Assembly (NCBI RefSeq): GCF_938030785.1
Contig: NZ_CALHIK010000145.1
Coordinates: 1-13,484, forward strand
Source of the DNA: an uncultured Campylobacter sp.
Lineage (GTDB): Bacteria > Campylobacterota > Campylobacteria > Campylobacterales > Campylobacteraceae
Reading direction: 5' to 3'
Length of the DNA: 13,484 nt
In this document: positions 1 through 6,409 of the stretch, piece by piece
How the letters are laid out: each line of letters opens with the position of its first letter
Numbering within the stretch: position 1 is the stretch's first letter
Position numbers and translations under genes: made by a program
The notes under the pieces: generated by a model
Database searches by the model: none
Seen by the model: only the letters and a program-made list of their open reading frames with translations
What the model was told of the DNA's origin: nothing

Positions 1-2
1 AC

Positions 3-194
3 GATCGCGCAGAGCGCTTCGGCGTGAAGATGAACGACTTCGAGCTGATGGGCTTTCCGTACGCAGTGCTCGCGGGCAAGGCCCTAGCGGAAGGAAGCGT
101 CGAGTTCATCACCCGTGCAGGCCTAAAGCGGCAGAGCGTAAGCGCGGATGAAATTTTAAAACTTATCGAGAAAAAATTAGCCGAGAAAAATTAG
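3..194 (+). CDS. proS: Prolyl-tRNA synthetase, C-terminal end (partial)
   Basis: This is the last 63 codons of an open frame that enters from the left edge and stops at TAG 192-194. The peptide begins DRAERFGVKMNDFELMGFPY and continues through AGKALAEGSVEFITRAG. It matches the anticodon-binding domain end of bacterial prolyl-tRNA synthetases, where a D-R-x-E-R-x-G-x-K-x-x-D-x-E-L-x-G-x-P motif is followed by a GK...G-x-V/E-x-x-x-R strand. The enzyme charges tRNA-Pro in the cytoplasm. The catalytic domain lies outside the window, so completeness cannot be judged. A strong hairpin with a T tract follows 10 bases after the stop. Identification is from recalled family motifs. Confidence 0.88.
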   Translation, partial: DRAERFGVKMNDFELMGFPYAVLAGKALAEGSVEFITRAGLKRQSVSADEILKLIEKKLAEKN

Positions 195-204
195 AAAGCA
201 CGTG

Positions 205-234
205 AAATTTAGCCCTAAATTTGGGCTAAATTTT
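205..234 (+). terminator. Rho-independent terminator after proS
   Basis: AAATTTAGCCC (205-215) pairs perfectly with GGGCTAAATTT (223-233) around a 7-nt loop, and TTTTCT follows. It sits 10 bases after the proS stop. The reverse strand also reads into a T-rich stretch, so it may work in both directions. Confidence 0.8.
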
Positions 235-754
235 CTAATAAAAAAGTAGGTTCTCTTTTTAAATTCGTCGCTTTGATCGTGCCCTCCAATATCTGCACAG
301 AGCAATACCCAATCACGCATCAGCCTCCTGCTTTGAAATTTTTTACAAGCGCCTATCGATATGTGACTCTCAAAAACAGCTCGACCGGCTTTGACCGAGA
401 GGGTATTTAATCTCCAAAATGCAGAACTCCTACCTGCGCCTATCCGCGCCTATCGGTGCAGATTTCAGCGCATCCGTCGGCACCGAATTTGACTGCAAAA
501 TTTATGCGAGCACGGCTTTTAAATCTATATTTGTTACAAAATTTCACATCGTCGCATAAAAGCACGGGCTACATCGCGCTCAATTAAGACGCCGCGAGGA
601 GCAAATCGGAGAATTTAGAGAGGCGGCCACAATTAAGCTCTTTTGCTTCAAAGAAAATTAGACCGCAGATTAGCGCATTGCGAAGCGCAACGGCGAAATT
701 TAATGCTGCGTATTTTAGCTTATAGACAAAACTGCCGGAGCGTTAAATTTAGCG

Positions 755-798
755 CTCGCGGCGGTAAAATTTAAATTTAGCCCTGCGCCCGCCGCGAG
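755..798 (-). terminator. GC-rich hairpin downstream of the rclC-like gene
   Basis: CTCGCGGCGG (755-764) and CCGCCGCGAG (789-798) form a perfect 10-bp stem with a 24-nt loop, starting 21 bases after the rclC-like stop on the minus strand. No clean U tract follows, so it may be a weak or Rho-assisted terminator or an mRNA 3'-end stabiliser. Confidence 0.45.
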
Positions 799-819
799 GT
801 AGAATTTTAGCTTTATAAT

Positions 820-1458
820 TTACTTCGAAAGACTTTGTAGCCACCTTTTAGCTGCATCCGCAGCCGCTATCAAACCGCCGCACATCATTATCAAATCTTT
901 TATCACCAGCCTGCCCGCGCCCGAGAGATACGGGAAGCCGTGGTTCGGGCTCTCTGTTATACCGAGAGCGGGATTGCCCAAATTCGGTACCCAAGTTTCG
1001 GGCGTCGTTATCAAAAACGATAGCGTAACGATAGCCATACCGAAGGTCAAAAGTCCGCCTACGACGCCAATTTTTGGGAACCATATGCCAAGCAGCATCA
1101 AGATGCCGATCGAGCAAATCGTCGCGCCGATAATGTAAGAAGCCGTGTAGGTGCCGTTTGATTTATGCCATTTGATATTATCCGGCACGACCAAGCCTTC
1201 GGGGTTTTTGTGTAGATTATACTCCGCGACCATTTTGCCCTTGCCGTTGTCGACTACGTCTTTATTTTTCATCAGATAGCTGAAAAACGGACTGTTCGTG
1301 ACGAAAGGCACGATGCCGTCCGCCTCATACTGCACGACTTTTAGGCCGCCTATCCAGATCATGACGACGAAAATTGCAAACCTTATGCAATTTACAAATA
1401 TGCTTTGCGAATTGGACAGGCAATTAAGCACCTTATATAGGGGGGAATTTTGATCCAT
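820..1458 (-). CDS. rclC: RclC/YkgB-type inner-membrane protein (DUF417 family)
   Basis: A 212-aa membrane protein closely resembling E. coli RclC (YkgB), one of three products induced by RclR that raise survival to reactive chlorine species; its molecular activity is not established. Signature stretches are visible: an MIWIGGLKVVQYEADGIVPF segment near residues 33-52, TLSFLITTPETWVP near 145-158, and HGFPYLSGAGRLVIKD near 173-188. About four membrane helices are likely (22-45, 104-126, 129-151, 183-203). The frame is open upstream to a TTG at 1500, but the ATG at 1458 is chosen because AAAGGAAA lies 5 bases before it and the length then fits the family. No rclA, rclB or rclR is in the window; the gene stands alone with its own promoter and a hairpin behind it. 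Confidence 0.87.
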   Translation of the reverse strand: MDQNSPLYKVLNCLSNSQSIFVNCIRFAIFVVMIWIGGLKVVQYEADGIVPFVTNSPFFSYLMKNKDVVDNGKGKMVAEYNLHKNPEGLVVPDNIKWHKSNGTYTASYIIGATICSIGILMLLGIWFPKIGVVGGLLTFGMAIVTLSFLITTPETWVPNLGNPALGITESPNHGFPYLSGAGRLVIKDLIMMCGGLIAAADAAKRWLQSLSK

Positions 1459-1463
1459 CTGTG

Positions 1464-1471
1464 TTTCCTTT
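1464..1471 (-). promoter_or_regulatory. RBS that fixes the rclC-like start
   Basis: On the minus strand AAAGGAAA is followed by CACAG and then ATG at 1458. It favours this ATG over the in-frame TTG 14 codons upstream. Confidence 0.7.
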
Positions 1472-1490
1472 GCGGTAAAATTGATGCGAT

Positions 1491-1520
1491 AGTTTATCAA
1501 AAGTGGGTTAAATAAATCAA
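1491..1520 (-). promoter_or_regulatory. Candidate promoter of the rclC-like gene
   Basis: On the minus strand TTGATT (1520-1515) and TAAACT (1496-1491) are separated by 18 bases. Transcription would start near 1484, leaving a leader of about 26 nt that contains the RBS. If correct, the upstream TTG at 1500 would lie outside the transcript, supporting the ATG start. Confidence 0.45.
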
Positions 1521-1956
1521 TAGTTTTTATAAAATAATACTAATAATGTTTTAAAAAATTTTATCAAGTGAATATAATTTAAGATCTATTTGAAGATCTT
1601 TCAGCCTCCGGATCGATTGCCTTTGGCGAGTTTTATTAAATTTTAATCAAATCCTGCTTTGAAATTTTAAAAAATATCTCGAGCTAGCGCAGAATGAACC
1701 CAGTAGGACGTTTGTGAGATAGATGAGCAAACATACAGCGCGAATAAACAAAGCCTGCGATATAGATGCACAAGTGCTCACAATGCCGATTTATGGGTAA
1801 TTACGGGTTTTGCGTTAAAATTTCGCCTAAATCCTTGCTCATTAAATTTCATCCGCGCAATTTTGCTATTTTCGGTCAAGTTTTACCCAAGCGGCCGCTT
1901 ATTTTCACTCGGCTAAATTTTACTTTGTTACCTAGATTTCGCCCACGCTTTTCCGG
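1501..1956. other. AT-rich spacer upstream of the rclC-like gene
   Basis: This holds the candidate rclC-like promoter and, upstream of it, the dyad AAGATCT (1581-1587) / AGATCTT (1594-1600) with a 6-nt centre, a possible operator. The word at 1652-1668 is an exact copy of 326-342. AAGCGGCCGCTT (1889-1900) is a perfect 12-bp palindrome found again at 10793-10804. A 64-codon plus-strand frame at 1766-1960 starts with a CxxC but then reads mostly through AAATTT-type intergenic words, so it is not called. Confidence 0.5.
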
Positions 1957-2418
1957 TTAAAATTTTATCCAAAATGCGGCAAGCTCGTATCCGCGCGGCT
2001 CGCCCAACCCGCTTAAGCTTTCAAACGCAAGCGTAACGCCGCTGTTTAAGCCTATCTCTAAACCATCATCCGTTTCGCGCTCGTGATACTCGATCCGCTC
2101 GCGATTTAAAGCGCTTTTTACGGTCGCAAGATCAATAGGGGCTCCGCTAAATATCCAAGGCTCTATTTCGATTTGCTGCGCCCTGCCGCCGCCGAAATCC
2201 AGAGGCTCGCTTCTAAAATGATCCGAAAAAATCATAAAAATTTCGTCCTGAAAAAAGTGAAACTCAAAGGCGCCGTATTTTAAAATTTCAGCTCCAGCGC
2301 TCTTAAAGCTTGCGTCCGCAGGGCCAAACATCGAGGCGATCTGCGCGCAGCTCAAGCCGCTTCCTACGCCTGCAAACTCGCCCGAGCGAAGAAAATTTAG
2401 CATATCTATTTTTAGCAT
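1957..2418 (-). CDS. Uncharacterised small cytoplasmic protein
   Basis: A 153-aa protein without signal peptide or membrane helix. I do not recognise a named family. The N-terminal half has a G-L-S-x-x-x-I-x-x-x-F-G-x-P stretch (residues 21-33) followed by ILKYGAFEFHFFQDEIFMIF (45-64). This recalls a widespread, unnamed class of small bacterial proteins with an LGxP...KYGxxEFHF layout; that resemblance is from memory and weak. The C-terminal part (95-153) is mixed alpha/beta and ends AAFWIKF. The frame is open to an ATG at 2457, but the ATG at 2418 is preferred because AAAGGGG lies 4 bases before it, giving an MLKIDML start. It is a single gene flanked by long spacers. No function is assigned. 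Confidence 0.75.
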   Translation of the reverse strand: MLKIDMLNFLRSGEFAGVGSGLSCAQIASMFGPADASFKSAGAEILKYGAFEFHFFQDEIFMIFSDHFRSEPLDFGGGRAQQIEIEPWIFSGAPIDLATVKSALNRERIEYHERETDDGLEIGLNSGVTLAFESLSGLGEPRGYELAAFWIKF

Positions 2419-2790
2419 TTTACCCCTTTGACGGCGCTTGAAAGATACTGCGCGCAAGCAAAACCATTAAATTTAGCGTCCATGGTGCAAATAAGACAAG
2501 GCGCAATCAAAAAAGAGCGCGGACACATCTGCATTAAATTTTAATTCTTATGCGCGCTAAATTCTAATACCTCGTGATATGAGCGAATACGGGCGCTGTC
2601 GCCGCAAACACCTTTTCGTTTCATATCACGCCGTTTGCAAAGCGACAGAGTGTGCGAATAAAATCTTTGCCTGGCAAAATTTCACTCTCGCGCGCCTGTA
2701 CGGCAAAAAAAGCGCGGACAGAATTTTGCCGATGAACTAGCAAAATTTACCGCCGCAGCGATCATAACTGCGCCGAAATAGCGCCAGCGG
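2419..2790. other. Dyad-rich spacer between the 153-aa gene and lpxD
   Basis: No open frame is convincing. The stretch is dense with symmetry. CGTGATATGA (2573-2582) pairs with TCATATCACG (2621-2630). CTGTCGC+GCAAAC (2596-2609) pairs with GTTTGC+GCGACAG (2633-2648). TTTGCC-T-GGCAAA lies at 2666-2678, and GGCAAAA (2702-2708) pairs with TTTTGCC (2724-2730). AGCGCGGACA after an A run occurs twice (2516-2525, 2711-2720), and GCGAATA twice (2583-2589, 2654-2660). It may hold a structured RNA, operators or an lpxD terminator. Confidence 0.55.
2423..2429 (-). promoter_or_regulatory. RBS that fixes the start of the 153-aa protein
   Basis: On the minus strand AAAGGGG, then TAAA, then ATG at 2418. The longer in-frame start at 2457 has no comparable site. 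Confidence 0.6.
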
Positions 2791-3744
2791 TTAGTCCCGC
2801 TTTTTATCTCTAAAAAATCTAACGATCTTAGCCTGCAGCTTAAACCACTCGCTAAGCTCCATTATAGGATGCCCTGCGTAGTTTTTGCCGCCCGCCAGAT
2901 CCTTACTTATGCCACCGCGCGCCGCGATCTGAGCGAAATCACCTACGCTTACGTGCCCGCCGCTGCCGCTCTGTCCGCCCATCACGACGTTGCGCCCAAG
3001 CGTCGTCGAGCCCGCAAGCCCCACCTGAGAGACGATGAGGCAGTTTTGCCCTAGCTCGCAGTTGTGCCCGATCTGAACGAGATTGTCGATCTTGCTGCCG
3101 CGCTTAACGATCGTCGAGCCGAACACCGCGCGGTCGATCGTCGTGCACGCGCCGATCTCAACCTCGTCTTGCAGCACGACGTTGCCGTTATGATAAATTT
3201 TAACGTGCTCGCCCGTTTTGGTGTGCGCGTAGCCGAAGCCGTCGCTTCCGATGACGGCGTTTGCGTGGATCACGCAGCGCTCGCCGATGATCGTGTCATT
3301 GTAGATGACGGCGTTTGCGTGGATCACGCAGCCGTCTCCGATATGCACATCATCGCCGATATACGCGCCGCTTAAAATGACGCAATCCTCGCCGATCGTG
3401 GAATTTACGCCGATATGCACGCTCTGCCCGATCTGCGCGCTAGCGGCGATCTTTGCGGGCGCACCCTTGCGAATGAGGGGCTTGGCAAAATACGCGCTTA
3501 AGATCGCAAAGGCCAGGTGCGGGTTTTCGCACTCCAGCGCTCGCACGCCGTTTGGGGTTACGGTGCCGCACTTTACCAATACGGCGGCCGCTTTGGTGGC
3601 GGATAAAAATTTCTCGTTTTTGTCGCTATCGCAGTAGCTCAGCTCGCTTTGCCTTGCGTTTTGAAGCGAATTTATCGCGGTAATCTCCGCGTCCGCCCCA
3701 CTAAGCTCTATATTTAAAATTTCAGCAATTTTAGATAATTTCAT
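2791..3744 (-). CDS. lpxD: UDP-3-O-(3-hydroxyacyl)glucosamine N-acyltransferase
   Basis: LpxD adds the second (N-linked) hydroxyacyl chain from acyl-ACP to UDP-3-O-acyl-glucosamine, the third step of lipid A synthesis, in the cytoplasm. The 317-aa protein has the expected N-terminal substrate-binding domain (about 1-95, with a short I-G-x-S-x-like strand region), then a left-handed beta-helix of hexapeptide repeats (about 97-285) and a C-terminal helix ending RFFRDKKRD. The catalytic His is H227 in [12 protein letters not shown], and H264 in [10 protein letters not shown] fits the pantetheine-contacting His. RBS AGGAG lies 6 bases before ATG 3744. It is third in an operon behind ilvH with a 31-bp gap, an order I recall in C. 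jejuni. Within the helix, CVIHANAVI occurs twice (139-147, 157-165) and is encoded by an exact 29-bp repeat. Confidence 0.96.
   Translation of the reverse strand: MKLSKIAEILNIELSGADAEITAINSLQNARQSELSYCDSDKNEKFLSATKAAAVLVKCGTVTPNGVRALECENPHLAFAILSAYFAKPLIRKGAPAKIAASAQIGQSVHIGVNSTIGEDCVILSGAYIGDDVHIGDGCVIHANAVIYNDTIIGERCVIHANAVIGSDGFGYAHTKTGEHVKIYHNGNVVLQDEVEIGACTTIDRAVFGSTIVKRGSKIDNLVQIGHNCELGQNCLIVSQVGLAGSTTLGRNVVMGGQSGSGGHVSVGDFAQIAARGGISKDLAGGKNYAGHPIMELSEWFKLQAKIVRFFRDKKRD
3250..3332 (-). repeat. Exact 29-bp direct repeat within lpxD, 54-bp period
   Basis: Positions 3250-3278 and 3304-3332 are identical (core GATGACGGCGTTTGCGTGG). The 54-bp spacing is 18 codons, one full coil (three hexapeptides) of the left-handed beta-helix. 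Confidence 0.95.
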
Positions 3745-3775
3745 TTGCGCTCCTTTGATTAAATTTTATCGCCGC

Positions 3776-4246
3776 TTACATATCCAGCGCGACGCTGCCG
3801 CCGCGGACGACGTCGATCGGATTGTATTTTTTTATCGTCTTTAAAAAGCCGTCGATGCGGTCTGCGTCGTCGCACGCCATGATGACGATCTTGCTGTCGT
3901 CGCTGTTTGCGATGCTACCGTTGTAGGCTTTTAAAACGGCGTCAAGCCCTGCTAAATTTTCGCCCAGCGCGATCTTTACCAAAACCATCTCCTTTTCGAC
4001 GAATTTTGCATCATCGATGACCTTGTAGACGGGGATTAGCTTATGAAGCTGCTTAGTGATCTGCTCTATGACGCGCTCGTCGCCCGAAGTAACGATGCTA
4101 AGGCGCGATAGACCAGTATTTGGGATCGGCGCAACGGTGAGGCTGTCGATATTATAGCCGCGCCCCGCAAAAAGCCCCGAGATCCGCGACAAAACGCCGT
4201 GCTCATCGGTAACGACGACCGATATTACTCTTCTTATGCTATTCAT
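3776..4246 (-). CDS. ilvH: Acetolactate synthase, small regulatory subunit
   Basis: IlvH is the regulatory partner of IlvI; it raises catalytic activity and gives valine feedback inhibition of the first step of valine, leucine and isoleucine synthesis. The 156-aa protein is full length for the short class. It has an N-terminal ACT domain (about 5-78) with the stretch HGVLSRISGLFAGRGYNIDS, and a C-terminal ALS small-subunit domain (about 84-156) ending VVRGGSVALDM. The residues matching E. coli IlvH Gly14, Asn29 and Ala36, implicated in valine control, appear conserved here as G17, N32 and A39, so feedback is predicted to be intact. ATG 4246 lies 2 bases after the ilvI stop, with GGAG inside the ilvI end, so translational coupling is likely. 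Confidence 0.96.
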   Translation of the reverse strand: MNSIRRVISVVVTDEHGVLSRISGLFAGRGYNIDSLTVAPIPNTGLSRLSIVTSGDERVIEQITKQLHKLIPVYKVIDDAKFVEKEMVLVKIALGENLAGLDAVLKAYNGSIANSDDSKIVIMACDDADRIDGFLKTIKKYNPIDVVRGGSVALDM

Positions 4247-4248
4247 TT

Positions 4249-5943
4249 TTACGACTCCTGCTCAAAAATCATATTATAAAGCGCGCCGCCTGCGGGCACC
4301 ATCGGCCAGACGTTTTCGAAGCGATCAATCTTAGCCTCGATAACGCTCACCTTTTTGCTAGCAAGAGCTTGCTTTAGCGCATCTTCAAATTCCGCTTTGG
4401 TGCTAACGCTAAAGCCCACGCCGCCGAAGCCCTCGACAAGCTTTACGAAATCGGGCTGCGAGCTAAGATCGGTCGATGAGAAACGCTGCCCGTAAAATAG
4501 GCTCTGCCACTGCCGCACCATGCCTAAGAAATTGTTGTTTAATACGATATTTACGACGTTTAGGCCGCTCGCGCTAGCAGTCATCAGCTCTTGGATATTC
4601 ATCAAAATCGAGCCGTCACCGCTGAAATTTATAACCGGTCTATCTCCCGCATAGGCCTTCGCGCCCAATGCTGCGGGTAGACCGTATCCCATCGTGCCCT
4701 GCCCGCCGCTACTTAGCAGAGTGCGCGGCTTGCAAAACGGATAAAACTGCGCGACCCACATCTGATGCTGCCCCACGTCCGTAGCGATGATAGCATCCTC
4801 GCCCGCGATTTTTGCGGTACTTTGGATAACCCACTGCGGCTTTAAAATTTCATCGCTGTCGTTAAATTTAAGCGGGTGAATTTCATCGTATTTGCGGATA
4901 AGCTCGCGCCACTGCTCGAAATTTGCAGGGCTGACCTCGCTTTTAATGCGCGGCAGCATCTCCTCTAGCACCGATTTCACATCGCCCACGATCGGATAAT
5001 CCGCGTTTATGATCTTTGAGATCGAGCTAGGATCGATATCGACGTGGATGATCTTTGCGTTTTTGCCGAATTCACTTAGCTTTCCGGTGACGCGATCGTC
5101 AAATCTCGCGCCCAAGCAGATTATCAGATCCGACTCGCTAAGCGCCATATTTGCGGCGTAGCTGCCATGCATTCCTACCATACCGAGGCGGTTTTTATCA
5201 TCGCTTCGCATAGCCCCCAGCGCCATAAGGGTTTCAATGACAGGGATCTGCGCAAACTCGCTAAGCTCGCGCACCAGCTCGCTTGCACCCGCGCTGATAA
5301 CGCCGCCTCCGATGTAGAGGATAGGCTTTTTGCAGCTTGCGATTAGCTCGACGGCTTTTTTGATCTGTTTAGAATTTCCCTTATAATTCGGCTTGTAAGT
5401 CTGCATCTTGATTTCGCTAGGATATTCAAAAACGCCCAGCTTCGCCGTCACGTCCTTCGGCACATCGACATGCACGGGTCCAGGTCTGCCGCTGCGAGCG
5501 ATATAAAAGGCTTCTTTTAAAATTCTAGGCAGCTCTTCGATCGTTTTAACTAGATAGTTGTGTTTGACGCAGGGGCGTGAAATTCCAATCGCATCGATCT
5601 CTTGAAAGGCGTCGGTGCCGATAAGCGAGGTCGCCACCTGACCGCTGATAAGCACGATCGGGATGCTATCGCTATACGCCGTAGCAAGCCCCGTAAGCGC
5701 GTTCGTAAATCCAGGACCGCTCGTGACGAACGCCACGCCGACCTTGCCGCTAGCGCGCGCGTATCCGTCCGCAGCCATCGCCGCGGCCTGCTCGTGGCGC
5801 ACCAAAATGTGTCTGAAGTATTTTTGTTTGTAAATTTCATCGTATATGTTTAGCGCCGCGCCGCCGGGATAGCCGAAAACAACCTCGACCCCCTCCTGCC
5901 GCAACGCCTCCACGATCATCTGCGATCCGCTAATTTCTTTCAT
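4249..5943 (-). CDS. ilvI: Acetolactate synthase, large catalytic subunit
   Basis: A 564-aa ThDP- and FAD-dependent enzyme that condenses two pyruvates to acetolactate, or pyruvate with 2-oxobutyrate to acetohydroxybutyrate. Three domains are visible: N-terminal ThDP-binding (about 1-170) with catalytic Glu E51 in [16 protein letters not shown], the central FAD-linked domain (about 190-325), and C-terminal ThDP-binding (about 370-550) with the G-D-G-S (442-445) to N469-N471 metal/diphosphate motif. GMVRQWQ (474-480) contains the conserved Trp479 near the active-site channel. The ATG at 5943 has AGGA 7 bases upstream and the length is normal. First gene of ilvI-ilvH-lpxD, with a TATAAT box close upstream. 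No Leu/Ile/Val-rich attenuator peptide was seen. Confidence 0.97.
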   Translation of the reverse strand: MKEISGSQMIVEALRQEGVEVVFGYPGGAALNIYDEIYKQKYFRHILVRHEQAAAMAADGYARASGKVGVAFVTSGPGFTNALTGLATAYSDSIPIVLISGQVATSLIGTDAFQEIDAIGISRPCVKHNYLVKTIEELPRILKEAFYIARSGRPGPVHVDVPKDVTAKLGVFEYPSEIKMQTYKPNYKGNSKQIKKAVELIASCKKPILYIGGGVISAGASELVRELSEFAQIPVIETLMALGAMRSDDKNRLGMVGMHGSYAANMALSESDLIICLGARFDDRVTGKLSEFGKNAKIIHVDIDPSSISKIINADYPIVGDVKSVLEEMLPRIKSEVSPANFEQWRELIRKYDEIHPLKFNDSDEILKPQWVIQSTAKIAGEDAIIATDVGQHQMWVAQFYPFCKPRTLLSSGGQGTMGYGLPAALGAKAYAGDRPVINFSGDGSILMNIQELMTASASGLNVVNIVLNNNFLGMVRQWQSLFYGQRFSSTDLSSQPDFVKLVEGFGGVGFSVSTKAEFEDALKQALASKKVSVIEAKIDRFENVWPMVPAGGALYNMIFEQES

Positions 5944-5976
5944 ACGCCCATCCTGTTTCGTTGGAATAATTTTGTG

Positions 5977-5982
5977 ATTATA
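5977..5982 (-). promoter_or_regulatory. Candidate -10 box of the ilvI-ilvH-lpxD operon
   Basis: On the minus strand TATAAT lies at 5982-5977, about 34 bases before the ilvI ATG, in an AT-rich stretch (AAATAATATAATC). No clear -35 is visible, usual for Campylobacter promoters. A leader of about 27 nt would result, too short for a classical attenuator. Confidence 0.5.
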
Positions 5983-6346
5983 TTATTTTGTATATAAATT
6001 TTACGAATTTAAGGCGGCGGATCGAGTGAAATTTTAAATTTAATGACGGAATAAGCGGAGCGAAATTTCTAAATTTAACGATGGTAGAAAAGTAAAATTT
6101 TAAAATTTAGCCATAAATTTAAAACAGATGAGATTTTGAAATTTAAAATTTTAAAATGTGGAATTTTATCGCGACAAAACTCGACGCATCGGTTTTAACG
6201 CAGAATTTTAGTTTGAAATTTTGCCGCGCTAGATTTGGATTTAATTCACAAAATCTTTTGGAGTTTTATCGTAGCGCGAAGCAATACCTGCGTAAATTTT
6301 AAATTCCATTGCTACAAAATTTTAAAATTTAGCCGTAAATTTAGGA

Positions 6347-6386
6347 CGGGCGGAATCTCGATTATAAAATTCTAAAATTCCGCCCG
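6347..6386 (-). terminator. Hairpin downstream of the HhH polyproline gene
   Basis: CGGGCGGAAT (6347-6356) pairs perfectly with ATTCCGCCCG (6377-6386) with a 20-nt AT-rich loop, 24 bases after the gene's TAG on the minus strand. No U tract follows it, so it may be an imperfect terminator or 3'-end stabiliser. Confidence 0.45.
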
Positions 6387-6409
6387 CGTAAAATTAAATT
6401 TTAAAAACC

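Larger units (their letters stand above)
195..819. other. Non-coding spacer between proS and the rclC-like gene
   Basis: No convincing gene is present. Apart from the proS terminator it holds three copies of GCGCCTATC (349-357, 436-444, 446-454), a 17-bp word at 326-342 that recurs exactly at 1652-1668, and a GC-rich hairpin at 755-798. Short open frames exist (minus 177-320, 47 aa, ATG just after AGGAGG; plus 419-559, 46 aa), but neither has a recognisable domain or a convincing start context. A decayed gene remnant is possible but not demonstrable. Confidence 0.6.
5944..6409. other. AT-rich spacer with dense AAATTT words
   Basis: No gene. Between about 6001 and 6405 AAATTT occurs roughly fifteen times by eye. 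A 28-bp word is present twice with one mismatch (6094-6121 and 6316-6343); its 18-bp core AAATTTAGCCNTAAATTT also forms the left part of the proS terminator (205-222). The ilvI promoter is at one end, and a 10-bp-stem hairpin (6347-6386) is at the other. Confidence 0.65.

Noticed and set aside
177..320. 47-aa minus frame beginning MRDWVLLCADIGGHDQ, with AGGAGG just upstream
   Set aside because: The SD is only 3 bases from the ATG, and the frame runs through the proS terminator into proS. No domain is recognisable; it is at best a gene remnant.
419..559. 46-aa plus frame beginning MQNSYLRLSAPIG
   Set aside because: No RBS, no recognisable motif, and it contains repeated GCGCCTATC words.
848..1117. 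89-aa minus frame inside the rclC-like gene
   Set aside because: Out-of-frame shadow of a gene with clear family motifs; Arg-rich composition typical of an alternate frame.
1766..1960. 64-codon plus-strand frame starting with a CxxC (MHKCSQCRF)
   Set aside because: No RBS before it, the rest translates AAATTT-type intergenic words, and it overlaps the end of the gene at 1957. A small zinc protein is not excluded but not supported.
3064..3637. Overlapping plus-strand frames opposite lpxD
   Set aside because: Antisense shadows created by lpxD codon bias and its internal repeats; no RBS or domain.
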